Source: Desulfurobacterium sp. TC5-1 (lineage in GTDB: Bacteria > Aquificota > Aquificia > Desulfurobacteriales > Desulfurobacteriaceae). From it: a stretch of 64,000 nucleotides of DNA. This document shows positions 22,651-31,807 of the stretch, one piece after another. A program made the translations under genes and the position numbers. Each line of letters starts with the position of its first letter. Position 1 is the stretch's first letter. The stretch spans positions 744,001-808,000 of the forward strand of contig NZ_ATXC01000001.1 of the NCBI RefSeq assembly GCF_000421485.1, given 5' to 3'. Below the pieces are notes generated by a model. That model saw only the letters and a program-made list of their open reading frames with translations. It was not told the origin of the DNA and did not search any database.

Positions 22651-22981
22651 AACCTTTCTCCCAGGAAACTTTTATACCGGCTTTCTTCATAGAATTATGA
22701 AAAGGCAAACTTCTCTTTGCTATCTTTATATTTACCATATCAGGTTCAAACTGTCTACATATCTCTTTAATAAGACTATCCGCAAAATCTTCAAGATAAA
22801 TAAATTCTCTCTGTGCATACTCAAGAACTATTCTATAAAGCTTCTCATAATCCACAAATTTTTCAGATTCTACCTCAAGGTCAATTTCTGCTTCAACACC
22901 AAGTTTTCTTTCCTCTTCGTAAACTCCGCATTTTAAATGAACTTTACACCCTTCAAGAAACACTTTCGTTTTCTTTTTCAT
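22634..22981 (-). CDS. folB: FolB-like dihydroneopterin aldolase/epimerase
   Basis: A 115-aa T-fold protein (VFLEGCKVHLKCGVYEEERKLG, later IYLEDFADSLIKEICRQF and VNIKIAKRS) typical of FolB, which converts 7,8-dihydroneopterin to hydroxymethyl-dihydropterin in folate synthesis. I chose the ATG at 22981, preceded by GAGAGG; an ORF from 22996 has five extra residues. It overlaps ispG at one end and the GGDEF gene at the other. A folate gene upstream of an H4F-linked HmdII is noteworthy. Confidence 0.75.
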   Translation of the reverse strand: MKKKTKVFLEGCKVHLKCGVYEEERKLGVEAEIDLEVESEKFVDYEKLYRIVLEYAQREFIYLEDFADSLIKEICRQFEPDMVNIKIAKRSLPFHNSMKKAGIKVSWEKGYGESV

Positions 22982-24038
22982 TTGCAATCCTCTCAACCTC
23001 TTTCACAAGCCTTTCAATAGCTTCTTTTTCATCAAACTTCCCCACAACTTTCCCATTAACAAAAAAGATGAACTTATCTCCCGCCGCTGCTATTCCAACA
23101 TCGGCAAAGGATGCCTCTCCAGGACCATTAACCGCACATCCCATAACAGCCACAGAAACAGGTACTTTTATGTGTTCAAGAGCCTCTTCCACCTCGAGCG
23201 CAATTTTAGGTAGATCAATCTGACATCTACCACAGGTGGGACAGGAAATAACATCAACACCGTAATTTCTTAAACCAAGTGAAGAGAGAATTTTAAATGC
23301 AACTTTTACCTCTATTTTAGGATGTGCCGAAAGGGAAACCCTAACTGTATCGCCAATTCCTTCATAGAGTAGAATCCCTATTCCTGCTGCCGATTTAACA
23401 GCCCCTGAAAGAATTGTTCCAGCTTCCGTTATCCCTATGTGGATAGGATAGTCACAGGAAGACGCAAAAAGTTTATTAGCTAAAACAGTGGTTTTAATAT
23501 CTGAACCTTTAAGAGAAAATTTCATATTTATAAAACCTTCGTCCTCAAAAAACTTCATGTAACTTAAAGCAGTTTCTGCAAGCGCTTCATCACATGGACG
23601 ACCATACTTATTTAAAATCTCTTTTGGCAAAGATCCGGTATTTACACCAATCCTTATTGGAATGCTCCTCTCATTTGCTGCTTTTATTACTTCTCTTACC
23701 TTATCCATTCCACCTATGTTGCCAGGATTTATCCTTATCCCGTCAGCCCCTTTCTCTATGGACAGGATAGCTAACTTGTAATCAAAATGTATATCGGCAA
23801 TGAGAGGGATAGTGATTTCCTTCTTTATGAGAGGAATATTTTCTGCAGCCTCAACAGAAGGAACCGCAACCCTAACAATTTCACATCCAACCCTTTCAAG
23901 TTCTTTAACTTGAGCAACTGTAGATTTAAGATCTTCTGTAAAGGTATTTGTCATTGACTGAACAACAATCGGATTGTCACCACCGATAGGAACATTCCCA
24001 ACTTTTATTACACGACTTTTTCTTCTCTTTATCCACAT
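22953..24038 (-). CDS. ispG: HMBPP synthase IspG (GcpE)
   Basis: A 361-aa IspG of the two-domain type. The TIM barrel starts VGNVPIGGDNPIVVQSMTNT, and the [4Fe-4S] ligands lie in ISCPTCGRCQIDLP and the later MGCAVNGPGEA. It converts methylerythritol cyclodiphosphate to HMBPP in the MEP isoprenoid pathway. Start at ATG 24038 (GGAGAG upstream) rather than 24056. dxr of the same pathway lies at 28784. Confidence 0.95.
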   Translation of the reverse strand: MWIKRRKSRVIKVGNVPIGGDNPIVVQSMTNTFTEDLKSTVAQVKELERVGCEIVRVAVPSVEAAENIPLIKKEITIPLIADIHFDYKLAILSIEKGADGIRINPGNIGGMDKVREVIKAANERSIPIRIGVNTGSLPKEILNKYGRPCDEALAETALSYMKFFEDEGFINMKFSLKGSDIKTTVLANKLFASSCDYPIHIGITEAGTILSGAVKSAAGIGILLYEGIGDTVRVSLSAHPKIEVKVAFKILSSLGLRNYGVDVISCPTCGRCQIDLPKIALEVEEALEHIKVPVSVAVMGCAVNGPGEASFADVGIAAAGDKFIFFVNGKVVGKFDEKEAIERLVKEVERIANEKENESVS

Positions 24039-24085
24039 AAACTCTCCACTTCCCAATTTTACCTAAAAGCCTAAATTTTCATGTT

Positions 24086-24826
24086 ATGAAAGAGATTATA
24101 GCTCAAAATTTCTCCAGAGGCGCCAGAAACTACGAACGTTTTGCAATCATCCAAAAAAGGACTGCACAAAATTTATTGAACTTAATATCCAAAGTAAAGT
24201 ATCAACAGGCCATAGATATTGGCGCTGGTTCCGGTGAACTTGCTTCCAAACTTAAAAACTGCATTGGTGTGGATATTTCACCTCAAATGTGCAAACAGAT
24301 GGAAGCAAAAGGAATAAAATGTGTATGTGCTGATGCAGAAAATCTGCCTTTTTCCGATGAAACATTTGATCTTGCCGTTTCAAACTTTGCCCTTCAATGG
24401 ATGAACATTGACAAAGCAGTAAGAGAAACAAGCCGAATTTTGAAAAAAAACGGCGTTTTTGCACTATCCCTTCCCGTAGAAGGAAGTTTATCAGAACTTT
24501 TTTCAGCCTGGCAAAAAACTTCTATCCTCTTAAATGGAAAAAAGGATAAACTCTTCAAATTTCCATCAGTAAACGCCATTATATTCTTCACAAAAAAGTA
24601 CAATTTCCAGATAAACCACAGCACCATAAAAACTGAAAAGTTAGTTTTACCAACTGCATCAGAAGCTTTAAATTACATAAACAAAATAGGTGCAAGAAAT
24701 CCGTACGGCTTTAAAAAAATAAAAAAGCAGTTTTATAAGATCTTCTGCCAGCATTATTTTGACGAAAAAGAACAGGGATACCCAATAACCTACAAAATCC
24801 TCACACTACTTTTAAGAAAAGCCTAA
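24086..24826 (+). CDS. bioC: Malonyl-ACP O-methyltransferase BioC
   Basis: A 246-aa class I SAM methyltransferase: N-terminal AQNFSRGARNYERFAIIQKR is a BioC hallmark, AIDIGAGSGELASKL is the SAM-binding motif I, and FDLAVSNFALQWMNI motif post-II. BioC methylates malonyl-ACP to start pimelate synthesis for biotin. It is divergent from ispG. No other bio genes are near. No ribosome site is obvious before the ATG, so start or leader type is uncertain. Confidence 0.85.
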   Translation: MKEIIAQNFSRGARNYERFAIIQKRTAQNLLNLISKVKYQQAIDIGAGSGELASKLKNCIGVDISPQMCKQMEAKGIKCVCADAENLPFSDETFDLAVSNFALQWMNIDKAVRETSRILKKNGVFALSLPVEGSLSELFSAWQKTSILLNGKKDKLFKFPSVNAIIFFTKKYNFQINHSTIKTEKLVLPTASEALNYINKIGARNPYGFKKIKKQFYKIFCQHYFDEKEQGYPITYKILTLLLRKA

Positions 24827-24864
24827 ATTAATAGATGATAAATCCCGTTTAGGAGGGAAAAACG

Positions 24865-25887
24865 CTGACTCCAAGAGAAAGAGATATACTGCTAAAAGTA
24901 GCTGAGCTCTACATGGAAACGGGAGAACCTGTTGGTTCCAGAACTTTGCAGAAGCGGTTTTCTATGAATATAAGTCCTGCAACTATAAGGAATGTAATGG
25001 CAGACCTTGAAGACAAAGGATACCTCTACCAACCTCACACATCCGCTGGCAGATTGCCGACAGACGAAGGAATGAAATATTACATAAATTACCTTCTATT
25101 TTCCCTTGGTGAAGTTGATACAGGCATAGCTACAAGAATTATTGATTATATAAAAGCCTCTGGGAAGACTGGATTTGATGAAATATTTTCTGCGGTTCTG
25201 AATTTTTTAACAAAATCAACAGGATACATGAGCCTTGGCGCAAATTTCGTAATTGATGCACTAACGATAAAAGAAACTTCCCTTGTAAAAGTCTCCTCAT
25301 CTAAAGTCCTTGTTGTTATCACGTGCGAACCTGAATACGTTATACATAAAGTTATAACGCTGAAAGCGGAACCTTCAATGCTTGCAAAAATATCCCAGGA
25401 ATTAACGGCAAAGTTCAAAGGAAAACCCCTTTCAAACGTTAAGAAAGAGCTTGTGAAAGAGATGAATCAGGTCAGAGACGAATTTATGGAGCTATCTTTC
25501 AACCTTAATGCGCACCTTTTGAAACTTGTAAATAGTGTTAATGATGTCAGAATTACAGGAGCTTTCAATATCTTTAACAGTGTTAACGAAGATTTTGAGA
25601 AAATCCAAGAAATAATTAAAATTCTCGAAGAAAAAAAGAAGCTTTTAGAAACCTTTAGTAAACTAATTGATACAGCTGACAGAGTAACGGTAATTCTTGG
25701 TAAAGAAACAGAAATTGAGGCCTTTGAGCCATTCAGCATTGTCGCAGCAAAGTACTCTCTAAAATCAAAAGACGCAGGTATTGTGGGAATCTTAGGCCCA
25801 AAAAGAATGGATTACTGTCGAATAATACCTGTCGTAGAAAACGTATCAAGAGCACTCTCTTACATCCTGAGCAAAGACATCAAATAA
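24865..25887 (+). CDS. hrcA: Heat-inducible repressor HrcA, apparent CTG start
   Basis: A 340-aa HrcA. The conserved N-terminus LTPRERDILLKVAELYMETGE precedes the first ATG (24913) and continues in frame back to CTG at 24865, which has AGGAGGG 7 nt upstream. An in-frame TAG at 24850 leaves no ATG, GTG or TTG. Starting at 24913 would remove the first helix of the winged HTH. HrcA represses chaperone operons by binding CIRCE; no CIRCE or chaperone gene is visible here. Followed by gltX. Confidence 0.85.
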   Translation: MTPRERDILLKVAELYMETGEPVGSRTLQKRFSMNISPATIRNVMADLEDKGYLYQPHTSAGRLPTDEGMKYYINYLLFSLGEVDTGIATRIIDYIKASGKTGFDEIFSAVLNFLTKSTGYMSLGANFVIDALTIKETSLVKVSSSKVLVVITCEPEYVIHKVITLKAEPSMLAKISQELTAKFKGKPLSNVKKELVKEMNQVRDEFMELSFNLNAHLLKLVNSVNDVRITGAFNIFNSVNEDFEKIQEIIKILEEKKKLLETFSKLIDTADRVTVILGKETEIEAFEPFSIVAAKYSLKSKDAGIVGILGPKRMDYCRIIPVVENVSRALSYILSKDIK

Positions 25888-25938
25888 ACTGATATAATTC
25901 CATCATTTTCCAGGTATTTTTAGGAGGTAAAAAGCACA

Positions 25939-27393
25939 ATGTCAGTTAGAGTTAGATTTGCACCAAGCCCAACAGGATTCATGCACGTAGGAAATGCCAG
26001 AACTGCCCTTTTCAACTACCTTTTTGCAAAACACAACAACGGAACATTTATTCTCAGAATAGAAGATACTGATACAGAAAGACACAGCGAAGAAGCTGTA
26101 AAAGTTATATATGAAGCCCTTAAATGGATGGGACTCGACTGGGATGAAGGACCTGAAAAAGGTGGAAACTACGGCCCTTACAGGCAATCTGAGAGAAAAG
26201 AGATTTACAAAAAATACATTGAACTTCTAAAAGAAAAAGATCTTGTATATGAATGTTTCTGCACAAAAGAAGAGCTTGATGCGATGCGTCAGGAACAACT
26301 GTCAAAAGGACTACCACCACGATACACAGGGAAATGTCGCCATTTAACAGAAAAAGAAAAAGAGAAATTGAGAGCCGAAGGAAGAAAACCTGTTTTAAGA
26401 TTTAAAGTACCTACAGGAAAAACAGTAACATGGAAAGATCTTGTTAAAGGCACAATATCTATAAGCTCTGAACAGCTTGGTGGAGACTTTGTAATCGTCC
26501 GTTCAAACGGTATGCCAGTTTACAACTTTGTTGTTGTCATTGACGACGCCCTCATGAAAATCTCCCACGTAATAAGAGGTGAAGACCATATCTCAAATAC
26601 ACCAAAACAGATTCTTTTATACGAAGCACTCGGTTTTGAAGCTCCTGAATTTGCCCACCTACCGATGATTTTAGGAGAAGACAGAAGCAAACTTTCAAAA
26701 AGACATGGTTCAACATCTGTAGCTGAGTTTAAAGAAAAGGGATACCTTCCAGAAGCATTTACAAACTTCCTTGCACTTTTAGGATGGTACCCAAAAGACG
26801 GAAAAGAAATTCTCTCTATGGAAGAACTGATTGAAAGATTTGACATAAAAGATGTAAACAGTTCACCTGCAATATTCAATTTTGAAAAACTCAACTGGAT
26901 GAACAAGGAATACATAAAAAGCTACGACATTAAAAAGTTAACAAAGCTCATTATTCCATACCTTGAAGAGGCAGGCTACGAAGTTGAAAAATTCGACTTT
27001 GACTGGCTGACAAAAGTAGTCGAAGCAACAAGAGACTACTTCACTTTGCTTTCAGACGCACCTACATACATGGAAACTTTCTTGAAAGACGAATTTGAAA
27101 TAGAAAAAGAGGCTTTAAACTTCATGAATGAAGAGAGGCTAAACGTAGTAAAACACTTTGTGGAAAAGGTTTATCAATTAGACGAACTAAACGCAGAAAC
27201 CTTTAAAAAAGCTGTTAAAGAAACAGGAAAAGAACTAAAAGCTAAAGGCAAAAACCTATTCATGCCTATAAGGATAGCCTTAACAGGAAAAATGAAGGGC
27301 GTTGAACTTGACATCCTTGTATCTCTTTTAGGAAAAGAGAGGGTTCTTAAACGTCTTCATTATGCAATTTCAGAAATTAACAGGAGGATGTAA
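25939..27393 (+). CDS. gltX: Glutamyl-tRNA synthetase
   Basis: A 484-aa class I synthetase. RFAPSPTGFMHVGNART carries the HIGH-like HVGN, and KLSKRHG near residue 253 is the KMSKS equivalent. IEDTDTERHSEEAV and the Glu-specific pocket are conserved. It charges tRNA-Glu (and possibly tRNA-Gln in the GatCAB route). AGGAGGTAAAAAG precedes the ATG, and the stop overlaps the next start. Confidence 0.95.
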   Translation: MSVRVRFAPSPTGFMHVGNARTALFNYLFAKHNNGTFILRIEDTDTERHSEEAVKVIYEALKWMGLDWDEGPEKGGNYGPYRQSERKEIYKKYIELLKEKDLVYECFCTKEELDAMRQEQLSKGLPPRYTGKCRHLTEKEKEKLRAEGRKPVLRFKVPTGKTVTWKDLVKGTISISSEQLGGDFVIVRSNGMPVYNFVVVIDDALMKISHVIRGEDHISNTPKQILLYEALGFEAPEFAHLPMILGEDRSKLSKRHGSTSVAEFKEKGYLPEAFTNFLALLGWYPKDGKEILSMEELIERFDIKDVNSSPAIFNFEKLNWMNKEYIKSYDIKKLTKLIIPYLEEAGYEVEKFDFDWLTKVVEATRDYFTLLSDAPTYMETFLKDEFEIEKEALNFMNEERLNVVKHFVEKVYQLDELNAETFKKAVKETGKELKAKGKNLFMPIRIALTGKMKGVELDILVSLLGKERVLKRLHYAISEINRRM

Positions 27394-27662
27394 TGAAAAA
27401 AACCGCCCTTTTAGGACTTGCAATCCTTAGCATTGTTGCGGCAGGCTGCGGACAGAAACAAGAAACGGCAAAATCAACACCAGAATGGAATGCAAATTGT
27501 GCCCACTGTCACAATGGAAACATGGCAGTAACAAAAGATATGATACTTGCAAAGTACAAAGACAAAACTCAACTGCTAAACGCAGTAAAAGAATTTGTAA
27601 GTGCAGGAAAAATGCCACCAAATCTTCCATACGGAAAAGTGGCAGACGAACTCTACAGATAA
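27393..27662 (+). CDS. Small monoheme cytochrome c lipoprotein
   Basis: An 89-aa protein with a lipobox (LSIVAAGC, Cys19) and one heme site CAHCH (residues 36-40). GKMPPNLPYG carries a candidate distal Met ligand and is typical of class I cytochromes. It should be a membrane-anchored periplasmic electron carrier. It is coupled to gltX by a TAATG junction, an unusual partner for a synthetase. Confidence 0.8.
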   Translation: MKKTALLGLAILSIVAAGCGQKQETAKSTPEWNANCAHCHNGNMAVTKDMILAKYKDKTQLLNAVKEFVSAGKMPPNLPYGKVADELYR

Positions 27663-27672
27663 TTTAAAAATA

Positions 27673-27711
27673 TTCAGGAAACTGACAGCGGCTGTGTGTC
27701 AGTTTCCTGAA
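27673..27711 (+). terminator. 15-bp perfect hairpin after gltX-cytochrome unit
   Basis: TTCAGGAAACTGACA (27673-27687) and TGTCAGTTTCCTGAA (27697-27711) pair perfectly around a 9-nt loop. It lies 11 nt after the cytochrome stop. No clear T tract follows, so it may act as a terminator, an mRNA 3' stabiliser, or both. Confidence 0.55.
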
Positions 27712-27900
27712 ATCTGTCGGAAACCAAGTTTAGAATAAATGCAATTTAAACACTGTAATAGCAATGGTTATAAAACCATAAATTAAACATTCACAATTAT
27801 TTTAATCAGCATCCCCGACACTTGACACCTCACATTAACCAATGCTAATATGAATATGAATCCTGACACTCTTTGAAAAAAGAATAAGTTTTAAAATAGG
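27712..27900 (+). promoter_or_regulatory. CRISPR leader with promoter
   Basis: An A+T-rich non-coding leader directly before the first repeat. TTGACA (27822-27827) and TAATAT (27846-27851) with an 18-nt spacer form a promoter pointing into the array. Repeats degenerate at the far end, which also places the leader on this side. Confidence 0.65.
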
Positions 27901-28798
27901 GTTTTAAGCGTACCTCCAAGGAATTGAAACGATAACGCAGGCGTTATTTTCTACTTTGAAAATGAGTTTTAAGCGTACCTCCAAGGAATTGAAACAAAAG
28001 TTTGCCAACTTCTTTAGAATCAAGTTCCGCAGTTTTAAGCGTACCTCCAAGGAATTGAAACCATCTTCCACATCTTCAAATAGTTTATAAAATATTGTTT
28101 TAAGCGTACCTCCAAGGAATTGAAACCCGGCATCGTCCACGTGAACAGCAGGATCAAAAACATTCAGTTTTAAGCGTACCTCCAAGGAATTGAAACAAAA
28201 ATATAATCTAATTACTTGTGGAAGCTTTGTTGTTTTAAGCGTACCTCCAAGGAATTGAAACTAAAATTCTAATAAAACTATAAAAGGAGGTTGTGTATGG
28301 TTTTAAGCGTACCTCCAAGGAATTGAAACACGCAAGGAGTTAAAACATCAGTACTTGTATCAACAGGTTTTAAGCGTACCTCCAAGGAATTGAAACATGG
28401 CCGCTTTAAAAATCTCATTTCCTCTCTCTTTTCGTTTTAAGCGTACCTCCAAGGAATTGAAACCGGCTTGGATACTCTCTTCAAATTCCCAGAGTTCTGA
28501 GAGTTTTAAGCGTACCTCCAAGGAATTGAAACGAGGATCTGCGGGAGGAAGCAAACTCTCTATCTCTTGTTTTAAGCGTACCTCCAAGGAATTGAAACTC
28601 TGGCGAAGTTCTTTCTTTAAGAAAGATAGCTAAGTTTTAAGCGTACCTCCAAGGAATTGAAACATGTCCCATAAACGAACACATAAGAGCATTTTGCTAA
28701 TTGTTTTAAGCGTACCTCCAAGGAATTGAAATCAGAGCTTTAGAACGCTATATAAAAGTGAAATACAAGTTTAAAGCGCACCTCTAAGAAATTGAAAC
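27901..28798 (+). CRISPR. CRISPR array, 14 repeats (30 nt) and 13 spacers
   Basis: The repeat begins GTTTTAAGCGTACCTCC and ends AAGGAATTGAAAC, 30 nt in all. Repeats start at 27901, 27966, 28032, 28097, 28167, 28232, 28300, 28367, 28434, 28503, 28569, 28634, 28703 and 28769. Spacers are 35-40 nt. The first 12 repeats are identical; the 13th ends T instead of C; the 14th has four changes. The ATTGAAAC end is typical of type I and III systems. No cas gene is within the window, so the processing and effector genes must be elsewhere. Confidence 0.97.
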
Positions 28799-29932
28799 AA
28801 TAAACGCTTGAGCAACCTTTTCAGCTGTTTCCCTGGCCAGTCTGTCAATAGAGATAACCTCTTCTATTGTTTCAGGTGGTGAAAGATTCAGTATCTCCAT
28901 GGTTTTCTCTATAACTTCAGGAATAGCTGTGAACGGGATTTTTCTATTGAGAAAATAGCTAACGGCAATTTCGTCTGCAGCGTTCAAAATTATCGGATAC
29001 GGATAACCTCTATTTAAGGCATCAAAAGCAAGCTTTAAACACTTAAATGTTTCTACATCAGGCTCTTCAAAGGTTAGGGAAACGCCGTAAAAATCCATTC
29101 CAAGTTCATCAGAAAGAAACAATCTCTCAGGATAAGAGAGAGCATATGCTATAGGTATTCTCATATCAGGTTTTCCCATCTGGGCTATAAAAGAGTTATC
29201 ACAAAATCTCACCATTGAATGAACGATGCTCTGTGGATGAACAACAACCTTTATTTTTTCAACAGGCACATCAAAAAGCCAGACAGCTTCAATGACTTCA
29301 AGGCCTTTGTTCATCAACGTTGCCGAATCTACCGTAACCTTGCTTCCCATGTCCCAGTTGGGATGGGAAAGTGCGTCTTCAGGTTTCACGTTTCTAAGTT
29401 CCTCAAGCTTTTTCCCTCTAAAAGGGCCCCCTGAAGCCGTAAGAATAATTTCTTTTACTTCTTCTTTTTTTCCGGATAAAAGTGCCTGAAATATTGCTGA
29501 ATGTTCACTATCAACAGGAATTATCTCTTTTGCTACAGATTTAATGAACTTACCGGCACAGACAAGAGATTCCTTATTGGCAAGAGCAACTCTTTTTGCC
29601 TTTTTTGAAGCTTCAAAAGTTGGAACAATTCCCGAAGCTCCTGATATAGCAGCAACTACAATGTCAAACTCAATATCCTCTATAAGAGAAGTGATTCCTT
29701 CTTCACCAGAGTAAAATCTGGTACCTGCTGGAACTTCTATCTCTCCATCAAAAAGAGCTACTGCCTCAGGCTTAAATTCTTCAAGTTGTTTTTTAAGCTT
29801 TTCACCGTTTTTTCCAGCAACAAGACCAGCAATTTTAAATTTATCTGAAAACTGCCTTACAACATCAAGCGTATTTTCACCAATTGAACCAGTTGAACCT
29901 AAAACCAAAACTTTTTTAACTTCATTTCCCAT
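28784..29932 (-). CDS. dxr: DXP reductoisomerase Dxr (IspC)
   Basis: A 382-aa NADPH-dependent reductoisomerase of the MEP pathway. GSTGSIGENTLDVV is the NADPH loop; ASGGPF and MNKGLEVIEA are catalytic-domain signatures, with metal ligands in PVDSEHSA. It starts at the hisS stop (1-nt overlap). The last four codons (VSIS) and the stop lie within the degenerate final CRISPR repeat. Confidence 0.95.
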   Translation of the reverse strand: MGNEVKKVLVLGSTGSIGENTLDVVRQFSDKFKIAGLVAGKNGEKLKKQLEEFKPEAVALFDGEIEVPAGTRFYSGEEGITSLIEDIEFDIVVAAISGASGIVPTFEASKKAKRVALANKESLVCAGKFIKSVAKEIIPVDSEHSAIFQALLSGKKEEVKEIILTASGGPFRGKKLEELRNVKPEDALSHPNWDMGSKVTVDSATLMNKGLEVIEAVWLFDVPVEKIKVVVHPQSIVHSMVRFCDNSFIAQMGKPDMRIPIAYALSYPERLFLSDELGMDFYGVSLTFEEPDVETFKCLKLAFDALNRGYPYPIILNAADEIAVSYFLNRKIPFTAIPEVIEKTMEILNLSPPETIEEVISIDRLARETAEKVAQAFIVSIS

Positions 29933-31164
29933 TAAAGCCTCGCTATAAGTTCAGCCACAGACTCTATCTTCTCCTGCTTTCCAGTCTCAAGACACTTTAA
30001 CGAATAAAAACCACCTTCTAACTCTTCGTCACCTATGATAACTACATACTTAACGTTCAACCTATTTGCAAGTTTAAACTGAGACTTGAAACTCCCTTGC
30101 CTGTGATCTATCTCTGCGTAAAAACTTTTATCCCTTAACATCTTGACAAGTCTTAACCCTTCTAAATAGGCCTTCTCACCACCTGTTACAACAAAAACTC
30201 CGTTTCTTTCTCTTTCTTCATCAGAAATAAGAAGCATTATCCTATCAATACCCATTGCAAAACCAAGGGCGGGAACATCACTGCCACCAAGTTCTTTTAT
30301 CAAATTATCATAGCGGCCGCCGGCTAAAACCGTGCTTTGAGCACCAAGAGCATCAGATTTAAATTCAAAAACTGTTTTCGTGTAGTAATCAAGCCCTCTG
30401 ACGATGAAAGGATTGTGAACAAAAGGCACTTTAAGTTCTCTAAGCAAAAATTTTAGTTTTTCAAAATGTTCGCTGCACTCTTCACACAGGTAGTCTGTTA
30501 TTAAAGGCGCATCTTTAACAACTTCCCTGCAACCCTCATTTTTGCAGTCAAGAACCCTTAAAGGATTTCTATCAAGTCTATTCTGGCAATCTTTACAGAG
30601 TTTTTCTTTTTGAGAAGAGAGATATTCAATAAGAGCCTTTTTATAATTTGGCCTGCATTTTTCACAGCCTATAGAATTTATTTCAAGCGTAAAGTCAATG
30701 TTTAAAGCTTTTAAAATCTCTGAAGCAAGAAGAATAACCTCCGCATCAACACCTGGTGAAGAAAGTCCAAAAACTTCACATCCAGCCTGAAAAAATTGCC
30801 TATTCCTTCCGGCTTGAGGCCTTTCATAGCGAAACATAGGACCTATGTAAAACCATTTTGTAAAAGGTTCCTTTGCATAGACACCGTGCTGAATGTAAGC
30901 CCTTACGGCAGAAGCCGTTCCTTCTGGCCTTAAAGCAATCTTCCTGCCGCCCCTGTCCTCAAAAACGTACATCTCTTTCTGAACAATGTCTGTCGTTTCT
31001 CCAACACTTCTTAAAAAGAGCCCTGCCTCTTCAAAAACGGGAAGAATTACCTCTTTAAAACCGTAAACCTTTACCTTTTCCTTAAACGTTTCAGCAATTT
31101 TTTCAAACTTTTCACTTTCAGGCGGTATTATGTCTTCAACACCTCTAACCGTCTTAAATCCCAT
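29932..31164 (-). CDS. hisS: Histidyl-tRNA synthetase
   Basis: A 410-aa class II synthetase: motif 2 in FRYERPQAGRNRQFFQAG, HisA motif around GLDYYTKTVFEF, and C-terminal anticodon-binding domain (VVTGGEKAYLEGLRLVKML). A CxxC...CxxC-containing insert around residues 165-225 (IGCEKCRPNYKKAL, LCKDCQ, YLCEECSEHF) resembles the zinc-binding insertion found in some bacterial HisRS. It overlaps upp by 11 nt. Confidence 0.95.
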   Translation of the reverse strand: MGFKTVRGVEDIIPPESEKFEKIAETFKEKVKVYGFKEVILPVFEEAGLFLRSVGETTDIVQKEMYVFEDRGGRKIALRPEGTASAVRAYIQHGVYAKEPFTKWFYIGPMFRYERPQAGRNRQFFQAGCEVFGLSSPGVDAEVILLASEILKALNIDFTLEINSIGCEKCRPNYKKALIEYLSSQKEKLCKDCQNRLDRNPLRVLDCKNEGCREVVKDAPLITDYLCEECSEHFEKLKFLLRELKVPFVHNPFIVRGLDYYTKTVFEFKSDALGAQSTVLAGGRYDNLIKELGGSDVPALGFAMGIDRIMLLISDEERERNGVFVVTGGEKAYLEGLRLVKMLRDKSFYAEIDHRQGSFKSQFKLANRLNVKYVVIIGDEELEGGFYSLKCLETGKQEKIESVAELIARL

Positions 31165-31807
31165 AATCCTCTACGACCTCCACTCCTTCCGTATAGCAAA
31201 ATCTATCACCGGCATCACCAAGACCCGGCAAAATGTATCCTTTATCGTTTAAACACCTATCAATTGATGCTGTAAAAATCTCAATTCCTGAAAACTTTTT
31301 AAGTTTTTCAATTCCTTCTGGTGCACTTACAAAAGAAATAAATTTTATTTTCCCGGGATTTATACCCAATTTTAAAAGTTTTTCAACTACACACACGGCG
31401 GTTCCGCCAGTTGCAAGCATAGGATCAAGGATAAAATAGAAAGCATCTTTAATAACAGGAACTTTGAAGTAATAAAGGTTTGGCTTTAAAGTCTCCTCAT
31501 TACGGTAAACACCGGCAAAACCTATTCTACCCTTTTCATAAATAGAGATTGCGGGATGAAGCATCAAAAGCCCAGCACGAAGTATCGGAACAAAAACCAC
31601 CTCATCGTTTAAAACGGAAACTTCAGCGTTTGATTCAACCGGCGTATCAATAACAACTTTATTTGAAGGCAGATTTGACAAAGCTCTTTCAACCAAAAGG
31701 AACGTTAGCTTTTCAACTGCACTACGAAAAGAGACTCCTTCGCTTTTTTTATCTCTCAAAATAGAAAGAAGAGACGAGGCCAGGTTGTTCTTAACCTCTG
31801 TTATCAT
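31154..31807 (-). CDS. upp: Uracil phosphoribosyltransferase
   Basis: A 217-aa UPRT. VPILRAGLLM and DPMLATGGTAV (PRPP loop), and C-terminal LPGLGDAGDR (uracil binding) are conserved. It salvages uracil to UMP with PRPP. It is coupled to the upstream YfgM-like gene by a 4-nt overlap. Confidence 0.93.
   Translation of the reverse strand: MITEVKNNLASSLLSILRDKKSEGVSFRSAVEKLTFLLVERALSNLPSNKVVIDTPVESNAEVSVLNDEVVFVPILRAGLLMLHPAISIYEKGRIGFAGVYRNEETLKPNLYYFKVPVIKDAFYFILDPMLATGGTAVCVVEKLLKLGINPGKIKFISFVSAPEGIEKLKKFSGIEIFTASIDRCLNDKGYILPGLGDAGDRFCYTEGVEVVEDYGI

Noticed and set aside
24841-24912. CIRCE operator before hrcA
   Set aside because: No TTAGCACTC-N9-GAGTGCTAA-like inverted repeat can be seen.
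27673-27711. The 15-bp hairpin as part of the CRISPR array
   Set aside because: It does not resemble the repeat and lies 190 nt upstream, directly after the cytochrome gene.
27904-28587. Reverse-strand ORFs of 93 and 75 aa with repeated SLEVRLKL peptides
   Set aside because: They are translations of the CRISPR repeats and spacers; the repeated peptide is the repeat itself.
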